Of a DNA stretch of 47,085 nt, positions 27,378 through 35,556 are shown one piece after another; position 1 is the first letter of the stretch, and each line of letters starts with the position of its first letter. The DNA is taken from NCBI GenBank assembly GCA_021738245.1, contig JAIPCJ010000012.1, forward strand, positions 1-47,085, written 5' to 3'. The translations under genes and the position numbers were made by a program. Origin of the DNA: Methylotenera sp. Lineage in GTDB: Bacteria; Pseudomonadota; Gammaproteobacteria; Burkholderiales; Burkholderiaceae_C. The notes beneath the pieces were generated by a model. That model saw nothing but the letters and a program-made list of their open reading frames with translations. It searched no databases and was not told where the DNA came from.

Positions 27378-29426
27378 TCAGGCCAGGCCGAGGGCGACCA
27401 GGATCAGGTCGATGACCTTGATGCCGATGAAGGGCACGATGACGCCACCCAGGCCGTACACCAGCAGGTTGCGTCGCAGCAGGGCCGCGGCACCGATGGC
27501 GCGGTACTTCACGCCCTTGAGCGCCAGCGGAATGAGCACGACGATGATCAGCGCGTTGAAGATGACCGCGCTCAGGATGGCCGAGCTGGGGCTGGCCAGG
27601 CGCATGACGTTCAGCGCGCCCAGCTGCGGGTAGGTCGACACGAAGGCGGCGGGCAGCACCGCGAAGTACTTGGCCAGGTCGTTCGCAATGCTGAAGGTGG
27701 TGAGCGAGCCGCGCGTCATCAGCATCTGCTTGCCGGTCTCCACCACCTCGATCAGCTTGGTCGGGTTGCTGTCGAGGTCGACCATGTTGCCGGCCTCCTT
27801 GGCGGCCTGGGTGCCCGTGTTCATGGCCACGGCCACGTCGGCCTGGGCCAGGGCCGGGGCGTCGTTGGTGCCGTCGCCCGTCATGGCCACAAGCCGGCCC
27901 TGGGCCTGGTGCTCGCGGATCAAGGCCAGCTTGGCCTCGGGCGTGGCTTCAGCGAGAAAGTCGTCGACCCCGGCCTCGGCCGCGATGGCCGCGGCGGTCA
28001 GACGGTTGTCGCCCGTCACCATGACCGTCTTGATGCCCATGCGGCGCATCTGCGCGAAGCGCGCCTTGATGCCAGGCTTGACGATGTCCTTGAGCTCGAC
28101 GACGCCCAGCACCTGCACGCCGTCGGCCACGACGAGCGGCGTGCTGCCGCGGCGCGCGACCTCGTCGACGAGGGTCTGCACGCCGGCCGGCCAGCGGCCG
28201 CTGAGCGCCTCCACATGCGACCGCACGGCGCTGCCTGCCCCCTTGCGGATGGAGCGGCCCGGCAGGTCCACACCGCTCATGCGGGTCTGCGCGGTGAAGG
28301 GCACGAAGTCGCCGCGCTCGGCGGGCTTGGCGGCCCCGAACTTGCGGTCCGCCAGCGCCACGATGCTGCGGCCTTCGGGCGTTTCGTCGGCCAGCGAGGC
28401 CAGGCGCGCGGCCTCGGCCAGCTGCACTTCGCTGACGCCGTCCAGCGGCCAGAAGGCATCGGCCTGGCGGTTGCCCAGCGTGATGGTGCCGGTCTTGTCC
28501 AGCAGCAGCACGTCCACGTCACCCGCGGCCTCCACCGCACGGCCGGAGGTGGCGATGACATTGGCCTGCAGCATGCGGCTCATGCCCGCCACGCCCACGG
28601 CCGACAGCAGGCCGGCGATGGTGGTCGGGATGAGGCACACCAGCAGCGCCACCAGCACCACGAGGCTCACGGGCTCACCCGCGCCCGCCACGGCCACGCT
28701 GAACTGCGAGAACGGCAGCAGCGTGGCGCACACGCCCAGGAACACCAGCGTCAACGCCACGAGCAGGATGGTCAGCGCAATCTCATTGGGCGTCTTCTTG
28801 CGCTTGGCGTTCTCGACCATCGCGATCATGCGGTCGACAAAGGTCTCGCCGGGGTTGACCGTGACGCGGGCGATGACCCAGTCCGACAGCACGCGGGTGC
28901 CGCCGGTGAGCGCCGAGAAGTCGCCCCCGCTCTCGCGGATGACCGGCGCGGACTCACCCGTGATGGCGCTCTCGTCGACCGAGGCGACACCGTCGACCAC
29001 CTCGGCGTCGGCCGGGACGACGTCGCCCGCCTCGATCAGCACCACCTCGCCCTTGCGCAGGGTGCTGGCTTCGCGTGGATGCCAGGCCAGCTGCTCCCGC
29101 GGCGTGCCGGGCTGCCAGGCCTCGGCCACCTTGGCCCAGGTTTCCTTCTTCAGGCCGCGCAGCGAGGCGGCTTGCGCCTTGCTGCGGCCCTCGGCCAGAG
29201 CCTCGGCGAAGTTGGCGAACAGCACCGTGAACCACAGCCACACGGTGACGGCGATGACAAAGCCAGTGGGCTGCGCGACGGCAAGCGCCGTGGTCAGCAG
29301 GCTGCCCAGGTACACGACGGCCATGACCGGGTTGCGCCATTGCACCCGCGGGTCCAGCTTGACGAAAGCCTCGACCAGGGCGCGACGGGTCAGCGCCGGG
29401 TCGAACAAGGAGAAGCCGGCACTCAT
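27378..29426 (-). CDS. kdpB: K+-transporting P-type ATPase subunit B
   Basis: A 682-residue P-type ATPase, the energy-coupling subunit of KdpFABC. The phosphorylated Asp is at about 310 in [13 protein letters not shown]. Other P-type motifs are the actuator-domain TGES (AITGESAPV), [32 protein letters not shown] and the hinge [31 protein letters not shown]. It ends with helices carrying [16 protein letters not shown]. The start is ATG 29426 with an ATGA overlap with the kdpA stop; the frame open to 30335 is a shadow of kdpA. The length matches E. coli KdpB (682). Confidence 0.98.
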   Translation of the reverse strand: MSAGFSLFDPALTRRALVEAFVKLDPRVQWRNPVMAVVYLGSLLTTALAVAQPTGFVIAVTVWLWFTVLFANFAEALAEGRSKAQAASLRGLKKETWAKVAEAWQPGTPREQLAWHPREASTLRKGEVVLIEAGDVVPADAEVVDGVASVDESAITGESAPVIRESGGDFSALTGGTRVLSDWVIARVTVNPGETFVDRMIAMVENAKRKKTPNEIALTILLVALTLVFLGVCATLLPFSQFSVAVAGAGEPVSLVVLVALLVCLIPTTIAGLLSAVGVAGMSRMLQANVIATSGRAVEAAGDVDVLLLDKTGTITLGNRQADAFWPLDGVSEVQLAEAARLASLADETPEGRSIVALADRKFGAAKPAERGDFVPFTAQTRMSGVDLPGRSIRKGAGSAVRSHVEALSGRWPAGVQTLVDEVARRGSTPLVVADGVQVLGVVELKDIVKPGIKARFAQMRRMGIKTVMVTGDNRLTAAAIAAEAGVDDFLAEATPEAKLALIREHQAQGRLVAMTGDGTNDAPALAQADVAVAMNTGTQAAKEAGNMVDLDSNPTKLIEVVETGKQMLMTRGSLTTFSIANDLAKYFAVLPAAFVSTYPQLGALNVMRLASPSSAILSAVIFNALIIVVLIPLALKGVKYRAIGAAALLRRNLLVYGLGGVIVPFIGIKVIDLILVALGLA

Positions 29427-31219
29427 TGCACGCTCCACAGGATGAGATGCTCGACCACCGGCCCCAAGGCCAGCGCCGGCACGTAGTTCAGAAGACCGAC
29501 CAGCAGCACACTGCCGATCAGCAGCACGACGAAGAGCGGCCCGTGCGTCGGCAGCGTGCCCTCGCCCGGGGCCAGGCGCTTCTTGGCCGCGAGCGACCCG
29601 GCCATGGCCAGCACCGGCACGATGACGCCGAAGCGGCCGATCCACATCACCAGCGCCAGCAGCAGGTTGTAGAAGGGTGTGTTGGCCGAGAGGCCTGCAA
29701 AGGCGCTGCCGTTGTTGTTGCCCGCCGAGGACAGCGCATACAGCACCTCGCTGAAGCCATGCGCACCGGGCGCGGCGATGCCCGCCTTGCCAGGTTCCAG
29801 CACCACCGCAGCCGCCGTGCCCACCAGCACGGCCAGCGGTGTGAGCAGGATGGCGAGCGACACCATCTTCATCTCGAAGGCTTCGATCTTCTTGCCGAAG
29901 TACTCGGGCGTGCGGCCGATCATCAGCCCCGCCACGAACACCGCCAGGATGGCGAACACCAGCATGCCGTACAGGCCTGCGCCGACGCCGCCGAAGACCA
30001 CCTCGCCGAGTTGCATCAGCACCATCGGCACCGCGCCGCCCAGGGGCGTGAAGCTGTCGTGCATCGCATTCACCGCGCCACAACTGGCGGCCGTGGTGAT
30101 GACCGCGAAGAGGGACGAGGCATTGACGCCGAAGCGCGCCTCCTTGCCCTCCATGTTGCCGCCGGGCTGGGTGGCGCTGGCGGTGGCGTCCACGCCGAGC
30201 TGCGTCAGGCGCGGGTTGCCCGCCTGCTCGGCACCGGTCGCAATGACAACCGCCACCACGAAGAGCACGGTCATCGCACCCAGCAGCGCCCAGCCCTGGC
30301 GCATGTCGCCCACCTGCCGGCCGAGCACGAAGCACAGCGCCGCCGGGATCAGGAAGATCGACAGCATCTGCAGCGCGTTGGTGGCCGGGGTCGGGTTCTC
30401 AAAGGGATGCGCCGAGTTGGCATTGAAGAAGCCCCCCCCGTTGGTACCCAGCATCTTGATGGCGAGCTGCGAGGCGACGGGGCCGACCGCGATCGACTGG
30501 GTCTGGCCTGACTTGTCGTCCATCACGGGCTGGCCGTCCGCGCCCTTGAGCGGTTGGCCGTCTGCGCCCAGTCGCGGCTCCTGCCAATGCTGGACCTCGA
30601 CCGTCGTCACGTCCTGGTAGGGCTTGAAGGTCTGCACCACGCCCATCCCCGCCAGCACCACGGCAAACACCAGCGACAGCGGCAGCAGCACCCACAGCGT
30701 GGCGCGGGTCAGGTCCGCCCAGACATTGCCGATGGCCTGGGTGGTGTGGCGCGCAAAGCCCCGCACGAAGGCCACCACCACCGCAATGCCGGTGGCCGCG
30801 GACAGGAAGTTCTGCACGGTCAGCGCGAGCATCTGCGTGAGATAGCTCATCGTCGTCTCACCGCCGTAGCCCTGCCAGTTGGTGTTGGTGACAAAGCTCA
30901 CCGCGGTGTTGAAGGCCGAGTCGGGCGACACCGCGCCCAGGCCCTGCGGGTTCAGCGGCAGCAGGTGCTGCAGGCGCTGCAGGGCATACACCGCCAACAC
31001 GCCCAGCGCGTTGAACAGCACCAGGCCGAGGGTGTAGCGCAGCCAGCCCTGTTCAGCCTCAGCCCGCACGCCCGCCAGGCGCAGCAGCGCGCCTTCGACA
31101 CGCGCCAGGCCGGCCACGCGCCCCTCCATGACGGCATGGATCCAGCGCGCCAGCGGCCAGGCCAGGGCCAGCAGCACCACGAGGAAGGCGCCGAGTTGCA
31201 TCCAGGCGGAGGCACTCAT
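29423..31219 (-). CDS. kdpA: K+-transporting ATPase subunit A (K+ channel-like)
   Basis: A 598-residue subunit of the superfamily of K+ transporters, with about ten membrane helices and four degenerate selectivity-filter repeats. Visible family segments are [19 protein letters not shown] near residue 104, a [19 protein letters not shown] helix and [21 protein letters not shown] in the middle. Later come SDHSFT-like and N-rich filter loops ([21 protein letters not shown]). It selects and passes K+ to KdpB. ATG 31219 overlaps the kdpF stop (ATGA), and the stop overlaps the kdpB start, so FAB are translationally coupled. Confidence 0.98.
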   Translation of the reverse strand: MSASAWMQLGAFLVVLLALAWPLARWIHAVMEGRVAGLARVEGALLRLAGVRAEAEQGWLRYTLGLVLFNALGVLAVYALQRLQHLLPLNPQGLGAVSPDSAFNTAVSFVTNTNWQGYGGETTMSYLTQMLALTVQNFLSAATGIAVVVAFVRGFARHTTQAIGNVWADLTRATLWVLLPLSLVFAVVLAGMGVVQTFKPYQDVTTVEVQHWQEPRLGADGQPLKGADGQPVMDDKSGQTQSIAVGPVASQLAIKMLGTNGGGFFNANSAHPFENPTPATNALQMLSIFLIPAALCFVLGRQVGDMRQGWALLGAMTVLFVVAVVIATGAEQAGNPRLTQLGVDATASATQPGGNMEGKEARFGVNASSLFAVITTAASCGAVNAMHDSFTPLGGAVPMVLMQLGEVVFGGVGAGLYGMLVFAILAVFVAGLMIGRTPEYFGKKIEAFEMKMVSLAILLTPLAVLVGTAAAVVLEPGKAGIAAPGAHGFSEVLYALSSAGNNNGSAFAGLSANTPFYNLLLALVMWIGRFGVIVPVLAMAGSLAAKKRLAPGEGTLPTHGPLFVVLLIGSVLLVGLLNYVPALALGPVVEHLILWSVQ

Positions 31220-31308
31220 GACAAGTCCTCCGGGAACAGCAGCGCCCAGAACAGATAGACCACGAGCACGATGACGAGCCCGGTGGCGGCGAGTTCGAAG
31301 CCGGTCAT
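31216..31308 (-). CDS. kdpF: K+-transporting ATPase small subunit F
   Basis: A 30-residue single-helix peptide: [20 protein letters not shown] followed by [10 protein letters not shown]. The helix and the C-terminal L-(F/L)-P-E motif are typical of KdpF, which sits between KdpA and KdpB lipids and stabilises the complex. The start ATG 31308 has GGGGAGGAAG upstream and its first bases overlap the stop of the preceding small ORF. Its own stop overlaps the kdpA start. It is too short for most automatic gene calling. Confidence 0.93.
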   Translation of the reverse strand: MTGFELAATGLVIVLVVYLFWALLFPEDLS

Positions 31309-31481
31309 GACTTCCTCCCCGCGGAGCTGTCAGCCCCCACGGCTGGCGGTGAGCCAGCCTGCCCCCCGAGGGGGTTCAGCGGCCTTGGGGCGCCCCGGCG
31401 CGCGCTGACCTGACAGCCCCAGGCTGCCAGCCCGGTCAAGAGCGCGAGTGCCGCGCCCAGACCCAGAAAAACGATGTCCAT
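31305..31481 (-). CDS. Small membrane ORF leading the kdp operon
   Basis: A 58-residue ORF starting at ATG 31481 with a strong GGAGG site 6-10 bases upstream and ending in an ATGA overlap with kdpF. The first half ([20 protein letters not shown], then [10 protein letters not shown]) is one membrane helix with a positively charged cytoplasmic edge. The second half is Pro/Gly/Ala-rich and is encoded by a palindromic repeat element (31333-31392), so it probably has no defined fold. I do not recognise a family. The position suggests a leader peptide coupling translation to kdpF, or an extra small subunit of the pump. Confidence 0.68.
   Translation of the reverse strand: MDIVFLGLGAALALLTGLAAWGCQVSARRGAPRPLNPLGGQAGSPPAVGADSSAGRKS
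31333..31392. repeat. REP-like palindromic element inside the small kdp ORF
   Basis: The element contains the hairpin GGCTGGC/GCCAGCC (31341-31347 with 31353-31359, loop GGTGA) followed by CCCCC-GA-GGGGG (31363-31374) and CCTTGGGGCG. This pattern (GCCCCCAC, hairpin, CCCCCGAGGGGG, CCTTGGGGCG) resembles a repeat I know to be widespread between genes of Comamonadaceae and related Burkholderiales. Here it lies within a coding frame. Confidence 0.6.
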
Positions 31482-31484
31482 GAC

Positions 31485-31504
31485 ACCTCCATTGCGATGG
31501 AGGT
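31485..31504 (-). promoter_or_regulatory. SD-sequestering hairpin at the start of the kdp operon
   Basis: ACCTCCAT and ATGGAGGT form a perfect 8-bp stem with a four-base loop (31485-31492 with 31497-31504). On the minus strand the downstream arm contains the GGAGG ribosome site of the 58-residue ORF that opens the operon. When folded, it would block initiation. Confidence 0.6.
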
Positions 31505-31552
31505 CATTCTGGAAATCGGGCCGTCAAACCGCCGACAAGATCGCGGCGGGCG

Positions 31553-31571
31553 GCATCAAGAAAGCATCAAG
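31553..31571 (-). promoter_or_regulatory. Direct repeat upstream of kdp, possible KdpE site
   Basis: CTTGATGC occurs twice on the minus strand (31571-31564 and 31560-31553) with an 11-bp period, one helical turn. This is the usual arrangement for dimers of OmpR/PhoB-type regulators such as KdpE. It lies about 80 bases before the first kdp start and overlaps the end of ribE. It does not match the T-rich E. coli KdpE site, so identity is uncertain. Confidence 0.35.
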
Positions 31572-32271
31572 ACTTCGGCAGCGCGATCTGCGTCAGCTCG
31601 ATGCCGCGCTCCTTGGCGAAGGCTTCCAGCACCGGCAGCAGGGCGCCGAGCTTCTCATCCAGCGCGTCGCGCACGGTGTCGACGACGATCTGCGTGCTGC
31701 GCTCGATCTCGATGTGCACCGCGTCGCCCACGGTCTTGTCGCCGAAGGTGGTCATGCGCAGGGTTTCGGGAATGAGCCAGACCTCGAACCAGCCCGAGCC
31801 GTCGCGCTCCCGCTGGGCCTCGGCCACGGTCAGGCTGCAACCGTTGACACCGATGTAGCCCTTGGCGAACACGTAGCGCATCCAGGGCGCGGGCAGCGCG
31901 AAGCGGATGACGTGGTTGTTGTCGGGCCGGCGGATCTCGGCAATGCGCGCTGACACGTCCACATGGCCCGACAGCGGGTGGCCGCCGATCTCGACGCCCT
32001 CCTTCGCGGCGCGCTCCACGTTCAGGCCCGAGCCCTCGCGCAGGCCCCCGAGCGTGGTGAGCCGCAGGGTCTGGGCCATCACGTCGAAGCTGGCCACGCC
32101 GGGCGCCGGACGTTCGGTGACGGTGAGGCAGACGCCATCGCAAGAGACGCTTGCGCCAATGGCGAGATCCTGGTCAAAGCCTTCCGGGAAGGCGAGATGC
32201 AGGGTGTGCAGGCCCTCGCGGGCTTCGATGGATTGAACGCGGGCGACGCCCTGGACGATGCCGGTGAACAT
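31567..32271 (-). CDS. ribE: Riboflavin synthase, alpha chain
   Basis: A 234-residue riboflavin synthase that dismutates two 6,7-dimethyl-8-ribityllumazine molecules into riboflavin and an aminopyrimidine. It shows the two homologous lumazine-binding barrels. The first starts MFTGIVQGVARV and holds SVSCDGVCLTV and the EVGDEIGGHPLSGHVD-type motif (here GVEIGGHPLSGHVD). The second holds KGYIGVNGCSLTVAE and GDAVHIEIERSTQIVV. The start is certain because MFTGIV is near-invariant. A terminator-like hairpin with a T-run ends only four bases before this ATG, leaving no ordinary Shine-Dalgarno. Other riboflavin genes are not adjacent. The same enzyme is called RibC in some species. Confidence 0.96.
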   Translation of the reverse strand: MFTGIVQGVARVQSIEAREGLHTLHLAFPEGFDQDLAIGASVSCDGVCLTVTERPAPGVASFDVMAQTLRLTTLGGLREGSGLNVERAAKEGVEIGGHPLSGHVDVSARIAEIRRPDNNHVIRFALPAPWMRYVFAKGYIGVNGCSLTVAEAQRERDGSGWFEVWLIPETLRMTTFGDKTVGDAVHIEIERSTQIVVDTVRDALDEKLGALLPVLEAFAKERGIELTQIALPKS

Positions 32272-32275
32272 GATG

Positions 32276-32297
32276 AAAAAAGGCCCCGGGTGGGGCC
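32276..32297 (-). terminator. Rho-independent terminator after the ammonium transporter
   Basis: On the minus strand GGCCCC (32297-32292), loop ACCC, GGGGCC (32287-32282), then six T (32281-32276). This is a classical intrinsic terminator, 22 bases after the amt stop and four bases before the ribE ATG. Confidence 0.85.
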
Positions 32298-32319
32298 GAT
32301 TTGTCGAGTTGCAGGCAGC

Positions 32320-33525
32320 TTACCAGCTGACTTCGCGGTCGGGTGTGGCGCCGATCTTGTGGATGGACAGGTCCGCGCCCTCGTACTCCTGCTCCGCATC
32401 AAGCCGCAGCCCCACCACCTGGCGGATCACCCCATAGACCACCAGGCCCCCCGCAAGCGCCCAGGCCACACCGCCCAGCGTGCCGATCACCTGCGCGCCC
32501 AGGCTCACGCCGCCCAGGCCACCCAGCGCCCGCTGGCCGAAGAGGCCACAGGCAATGCCGCCCCAGGCACCGCACAGGCCGTGCAGCGGCCACACGCCCA
32601 GCACGTCATCGATCTTCCAACGGTTCTGCGTGAGGGTGAAGAACTGCACGAACAGCCAACCCGCCACGCCGCCGGTGACCAGCGCACCGAGGGGATGCAT
32701 GACGTCGGACCCGGCGCAGACGGCGACGAGCCCGGCCAGCGGCCCGTTGTAGGCAAAGCCCGGGTCGTTGCGCCCCAGCAGCACCGCCACCAGCGTGCCG
32801 CCCGCCATGGCCATCAGAGAATTGACCGCCACCAGCCCGGAGAGCTTGTCCAGCGTCTGCGCGCTCATCACGTTGAAGCCGAACCAGCCCACCGTCAGCA
32901 CCCAGGCGCCCAGGGCCAGGAAAGGGATGCTGGACGGCGGGTGGGCACTCATGGCGCCGTCCTTGCGGTAGCGGTTGAGCCGAGGCCCCAGCAGCAGCAC
33001 GGCAGCCAGACCGATCCAGCCGCCCACCGCATGCACCACCACGCTGCCGGCAAAGTCATGAAACTCCGCCCCCGTCGCCGCCTTGAGCCAGGCCTGGATA
33101 CCGAAGGCCTGGTTCCAGGCGATGCCCTCGAACAGCGGGTAGACGAAGCCGACGATGACGCAGGTGGCCGCGAGCTGCGGGCCAAAACGCGCCCGCTCGG
33201 CGATGCCGCCCGACACGATGGCGGGAATGGCCGCCGCAAAAGTCAGCAACAAGAAGAACTTGACCAGCTCGTAGCCGTTCTTCTGCGCGAGCTGCTCCGC
33301 GCCGACGAAGAAGTGCAGGCCGTAGGCCACGCCGTAGCCCACGAGAAAGTAGGCGAGCGTGGAGACCGCGAAGTCCACCAGGATCTTGACCAGGGCATTG
33401 ACCTGGTTCTTCTTGCGCACCGTGCCCAGCTCCAGGAAGGCAAAGCCCGCATGCATGGCCAGCACCATGATGGCGCCGAGCAGGATGAAGAGCGCATCAG
33501 CGCCCTGCTTGATCGAGGTCTCCAA
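32320..33525 (-). CDS. amtB: Ammonium transporter (Amt/MEP family)
   Basis: A 401-residue ammonium channel with eleven hydrophobic helices. Family features are FAFLELGTVRKKNQVNALVKILVD near residue 28, the pore region PLFEGIAWNQ, FHDFAGSVVVHAVGGWIGL with the first pore His, SLMAMAGG, and DVLGVWPLHGLCGAWGGIACGLFG with the second pore His. There is no cleaved leader; the first helix starts near residue 10. I place the start at TTG 33525, supported by GGAG 7 bases upstream. There is no glnK next to it, unlike many amtB loci. A sigma-54-type promoter about 70 bases upstream agrees with nitrogen control. Confidence 0.95.
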   Translation of the reverse strand: METSIKQGADALFILLGAIMVLAMHAGFAFLELGTVRKKNQVNALVKILVDFAVSTLAYFLVGYGVAYGLHFFVGAEQLAQKNGYELVKFFLLLTFAAAIPAIVSGGIAERARFGPQLAATCVIVGFVYPLFEGIAWNQAFGIQAWLKAATGAEFHDFAGSVVVHAVGGWIGLAAVLLLGPRLNRYRKDGAMSAHPPSSIPFLALGAWVLTVGWFGFNVMSAQTLDKLSGLVAVNSLMAMAGGTLVAVLLGRNDPGFAYNGPLAGLVAVCAGSDVMHPLGALVTGGVAGWLFVQFFTLTQNRWKIDDVLGVWPLHGLCGAWGGIACGLFGQRALGGLGGVSLGAQVIGTLGGVAWALAGGLVVYGVIRQVVGLRLDAEQEYEGADLSIHKIGATPDREVSW

Positions 33526-33592
33526 CGTTGTCTCCGGCCGCCAGCGTCAAGCCTGGGCACCATGCACCAGGCTGAGTCAGCGCGCACCGAAA

Positions 33593-33609
33593 TTGCAAGT
33601 TCGATGCCC
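33593..33609 (-). promoter_or_regulatory. Sigma-54 promoter candidate for amtB
   Basis: On the minus strand GGGCATCGAACTTGCAA matches the sigma-54 consensus TGGCAC-N5-TTGCA, with GG and GC at the correct 10-base separation. The predicted start is near 33584, about 60 bases before the TTG start. GCACC/GGTGC half-sites resembling NtrC sites occur just upstream but not with the canonical 5-base spacing. Confidence 0.65.
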
Positions 33610-33662
33610 GGTTTCAAGGCGTGCGTGAAGACGACGCCAGCACCACAAACAGGCGGTGCGGG

Positions 33663-34025
33663 TTATTTTGGTGCAGCAGCCGCACTCTTTTCGAACATTT
33701 CCGCACCGAAGCCGAGCGTCAGTTGGCCGCCTGGCCACGCCACCACGGGCCGCTTGATGACGCTGGGTTCTGCCAGCATCAAGGCGATGGCGGAGGCATC
33801 GTCCACCACCGCGGCCTTGGCGGCATCGTCGAGCTTGCGCCAGGTGGTGCCGGCCCGATTGATCAGGCGCTCACGTCCGAAGGCGGCCAGCCAGGCGGGC
33901 AGTTGGTCGGCAGGAACGCCCTGCTTCTTGAAGTCGTGGAAGGCGACGTCCAGCCCGTGGTCGGCCAGCCAGGTGCGGGCCTTCTTGACGGTGTCGCAGT
34001 TGGGAATGCCATAGACGGTGATCAT
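33663..34025 (-). CDS. ArsC/Spx-family protein (YffB-like)
   Basis: A 120-residue thioredoxin-fold protein beginning [20 protein letters not shown]. It has a single active-site Cys at residue 10 in place of CxxC, as in ArsC-related YffB proteins. [14 protein letters not shown] and the conserved [12 protein letters not shown] (Arg and Thr of the family) and [10 protein letters not shown] follow. Despite the family name, YffB-type members are not shown to reduce arsenate and are probably glutathione-dependent thiol reductases. The ATG at 34025 is preferred over an in-frame GTG at 34034. It is divergent from aat and is followed by the amtB promoter region. Confidence 0.9.
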   Translation of the reverse strand: MITVYGIPNCDTVKKARTWLADHGLDVAFHDFKKQGVPADQLPAWLAAFGRERLINRAGTTWRKLDDAAKAAVVDDASAIALMLAEPSVIKRPVVAWPGGQLTLGFGAEMFEKSAAAAPK

Positions 34026-34048
34026 GGCCGGCACCGTACCATGGCCCC

Positions 34049-34780
34049 ATGATCGACTGGCTGGACGACGACACCCTCGACTTCCCGCCCAGCCACCGCG
34101 CGCTGGGGCACGACACCGACGCGCCCGGCCTGCTCGCGGCCGGCGGCGAACTGGAGCCGCGGCGGCTGGAGGCGGCCTACCGGCGCGGCATCTTCCCTTG
34201 GTACAGCCCCGGCCAACCGGCGCTGTGGTGGGCGCCAGACCCGCGCATGGTGCTCAAGACGGCCGACTTCAAGCTCGCCCGCTCGCTGCGCAAGACGGTG
34301 CAGCGCTTCATGGCCACGCCGGGTTGCGAGATCCGGGTCGACCATGACCGCGCCGCCGTGCTCAAGGCCTGCGCCGGGGTGCCACGCGAGGGGCAGAACG
34401 GCACCTGGATCGTGCCCGAGCTGCAGGCGGCCTACCTCGCCTGGCCGGCCATGCACAGCATCGAGACCTGGATGGACGGCGAACTGGTGGGCGGCCTCTA
34501 TGGCGTCAACCTCGGGCGCATGTTCTACGGCGAGTCGATGTTCATGCGGCGCACCGACGCCTCCAAGATCGCCCTGTGCGCCCTGGTCTGCCTGTGCCGC
34601 CACTTCGACATCCCCTGGATCGACTGCCAGCAGAACACGCGGCACCTGGCCTCGCTCGGGGCGGCAGAAGTGCCGCGAAATGCTTTCGAAGCGCACGTGG
34701 CCGCGCATGTGGATGAAGCGACCCCGGGGCCTTGGACCTATCATCCGGCCCACTGGCAGCGCCTTTTCGAGCCCACGTGA
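34049..34780 (+). CDS. aat: Leucyl/phenylalanyl-tRNA--protein transferase
   Basis: A 243-residue transferase that adds Leu or Phe from aminoacyl-tRNA to N-terminal Arg or Lys of proteins, marking them for ClpS/ClpAP degradation. Family motifs are [48 protein letters not shown], the tRNA 3'-end pocket region [46 protein letters not shown], and [14 protein letters not shown]. It is full length. Its stop overlaps the GTG start of the arginyl/leucyl transferase gene, so the two N-degron enzymes are coupled. Confidence 0.97.
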   Translation: MIDWLDDDTLDFPPSHRALGHDTDAPGLLAAGGELEPRRLEAAYRRGIFPWYSPGQPALWWAPDPRMVLKTADFKLARSLRKTVQRFMATPGCEIRVDHDRAAVLKACAGVPREGQNGTWIVPELQAAYLAWPAMHSIETWMDGELVGGLYGVNLGRMFYGESMFMRRTDASKIALCALVCLCRHFDIPWIDCQQNTRHLASLGAAEVPRNAFEAHVAAHVDEATPGPWTYHPAHWQRLFEPT

Positions 34781-35511
34781 CCCACCCCAAAGAACTGCCC
34801 CTCGCGCAGATCCAGTTCTATGCCACGGCCGCTTACCCGTGCAGTTACGTGCCGGGTCGGCTCGCGCGCTCCCAGGTCGCCACGCCCAGCCACCTGATCC
34901 ACGCGGACGCCTACTCCAACCTCGTGGCCGCGGGTTTCCGGCGCAGCGGGCTGTTTACCTACCGCCCCTACTGCGACCAGTGCCGCGCCTGCGTCGCGCT
35001 GCGACTGCCGGTGAATCGGTTCTCGCCCAGCCGCTCGCAGCGCCGCGCCTGGAAGGCGCACGCCAACCTGCAGGCGCAGGTGATGCGCCTGAGCTACTCG
35101 CCCGAGCACTACGCGCTGTATCTGCGCTACCAGGCCGGCCGCCACAGCGGCGGCGGCATGGACCACGACAGCGTCGACCAATACACCCAGTTCCTGCTGC
35201 AGTCGCGCATCAACTCCCGCCTGGTGGAGTTCCGCGAGCCCATGCCCGACGGCAGCGCGCCGCTGCGCATGGTCTCCATCCTGGACATCCTCAGCGACGG
35301 CCTGTCAGCGGTCTACACCTTCTACGACCCGGACATCGAGGCCAGCTACGGCACCTACGGCGTGCTGTGGCAGGTGGCGCAGGCCAAGGAGCTGAAGCTC
35401 CCCCACGTCTACCTGGGCTACTGGATCGAGGAAAGCCCCAAGATGGCCTACAAGAGCGGCTTCCGGCCGCATCAGGTGCTGCGGGACGGGGTCTGGACGG
35501 ACGTCGAGTGA
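34777..35511 (+). CDS. bpt: Aspartate/glutamate leucyltransferase (bacterial ATE-like)
   Basis: A 244-residue protein of the bacterial R-transferase homologue family (Bpt), which leucylates N-terminal Asp and Glu. The N-terminal domain has [18 protein letters not shown] with the conserved Cys and [14 protein letters not shown], matching the family's Cys cluster. The C-terminal GNAT-like domain has [36 protein letters not shown] and [20 protein letters not shown]. The start is GTG 34777, overlapping the aat stop (GTGA); the in-frame ATG at 34732 would overlap aat heavily. With Aat it forms both entry branches of the bacterial N-degron pathway. Confidence 0.95.
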   Translation: MTHPKELPLAQIQFYATAAYPCSYVPGRLARSQVATPSHLIHADAYSNLVAAGFRRSGLFTYRPYCDQCRACVALRLPVNRFSPSRSQRRAWKAHANLQAQVMRLSYSPEHYALYLRYQAGRHSGGGMDHDSVDQYTQFLLQSRINSRLVEFREPMPDGSAPLRMVSILDILSDGLSAVYTFYDPDIEASYGTYGVLWQVAQAKELKLPHVYLGYWIEESPKMAYKSGFRPHQVLRDGVWTDVE

Positions 35512-35539
35512 GCCGGCCAGCCGGGGTGTCACCGGCTCA
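35509..35539. terminator. Inverted repeat between convergent bpt and dctP-like genes
   Basis: TGAGCCGG (35509-35516, including the bpt stop) pairs with CCGGCTCA (35532-35539). A second copy of AGCCGG at 35519-35524 can pair with the same right arm. There is no T-tract. It is a probable bidirectional 3' end. Confidence 0.4.
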
Positions 35540-35556
35540 GGGCTCCCCGCGGGACA

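Noticed and set aside
29427..30335. Extension of kdpB to a 985-residue protein
   Set aside because: The extension overlaps kdpA in another frame; [10 protein letters not shown] with an ATGA overlap is the standard KdpB start and length.
32272..32319. FMN riboswitch ahead of ribE
   Set aside because: The interval is only 48 bases and holds just a simple terminator; the conserved FMN aptamer needs over 100 bases.
33610..33680. Canonical NtrC binding site upstream of amtB
   Set aside because: GCACC and GGTGC half-sites occur but are separated by 10 bases or are direct repeats, not the 5-base inverted arrangement, so I did not call a site.
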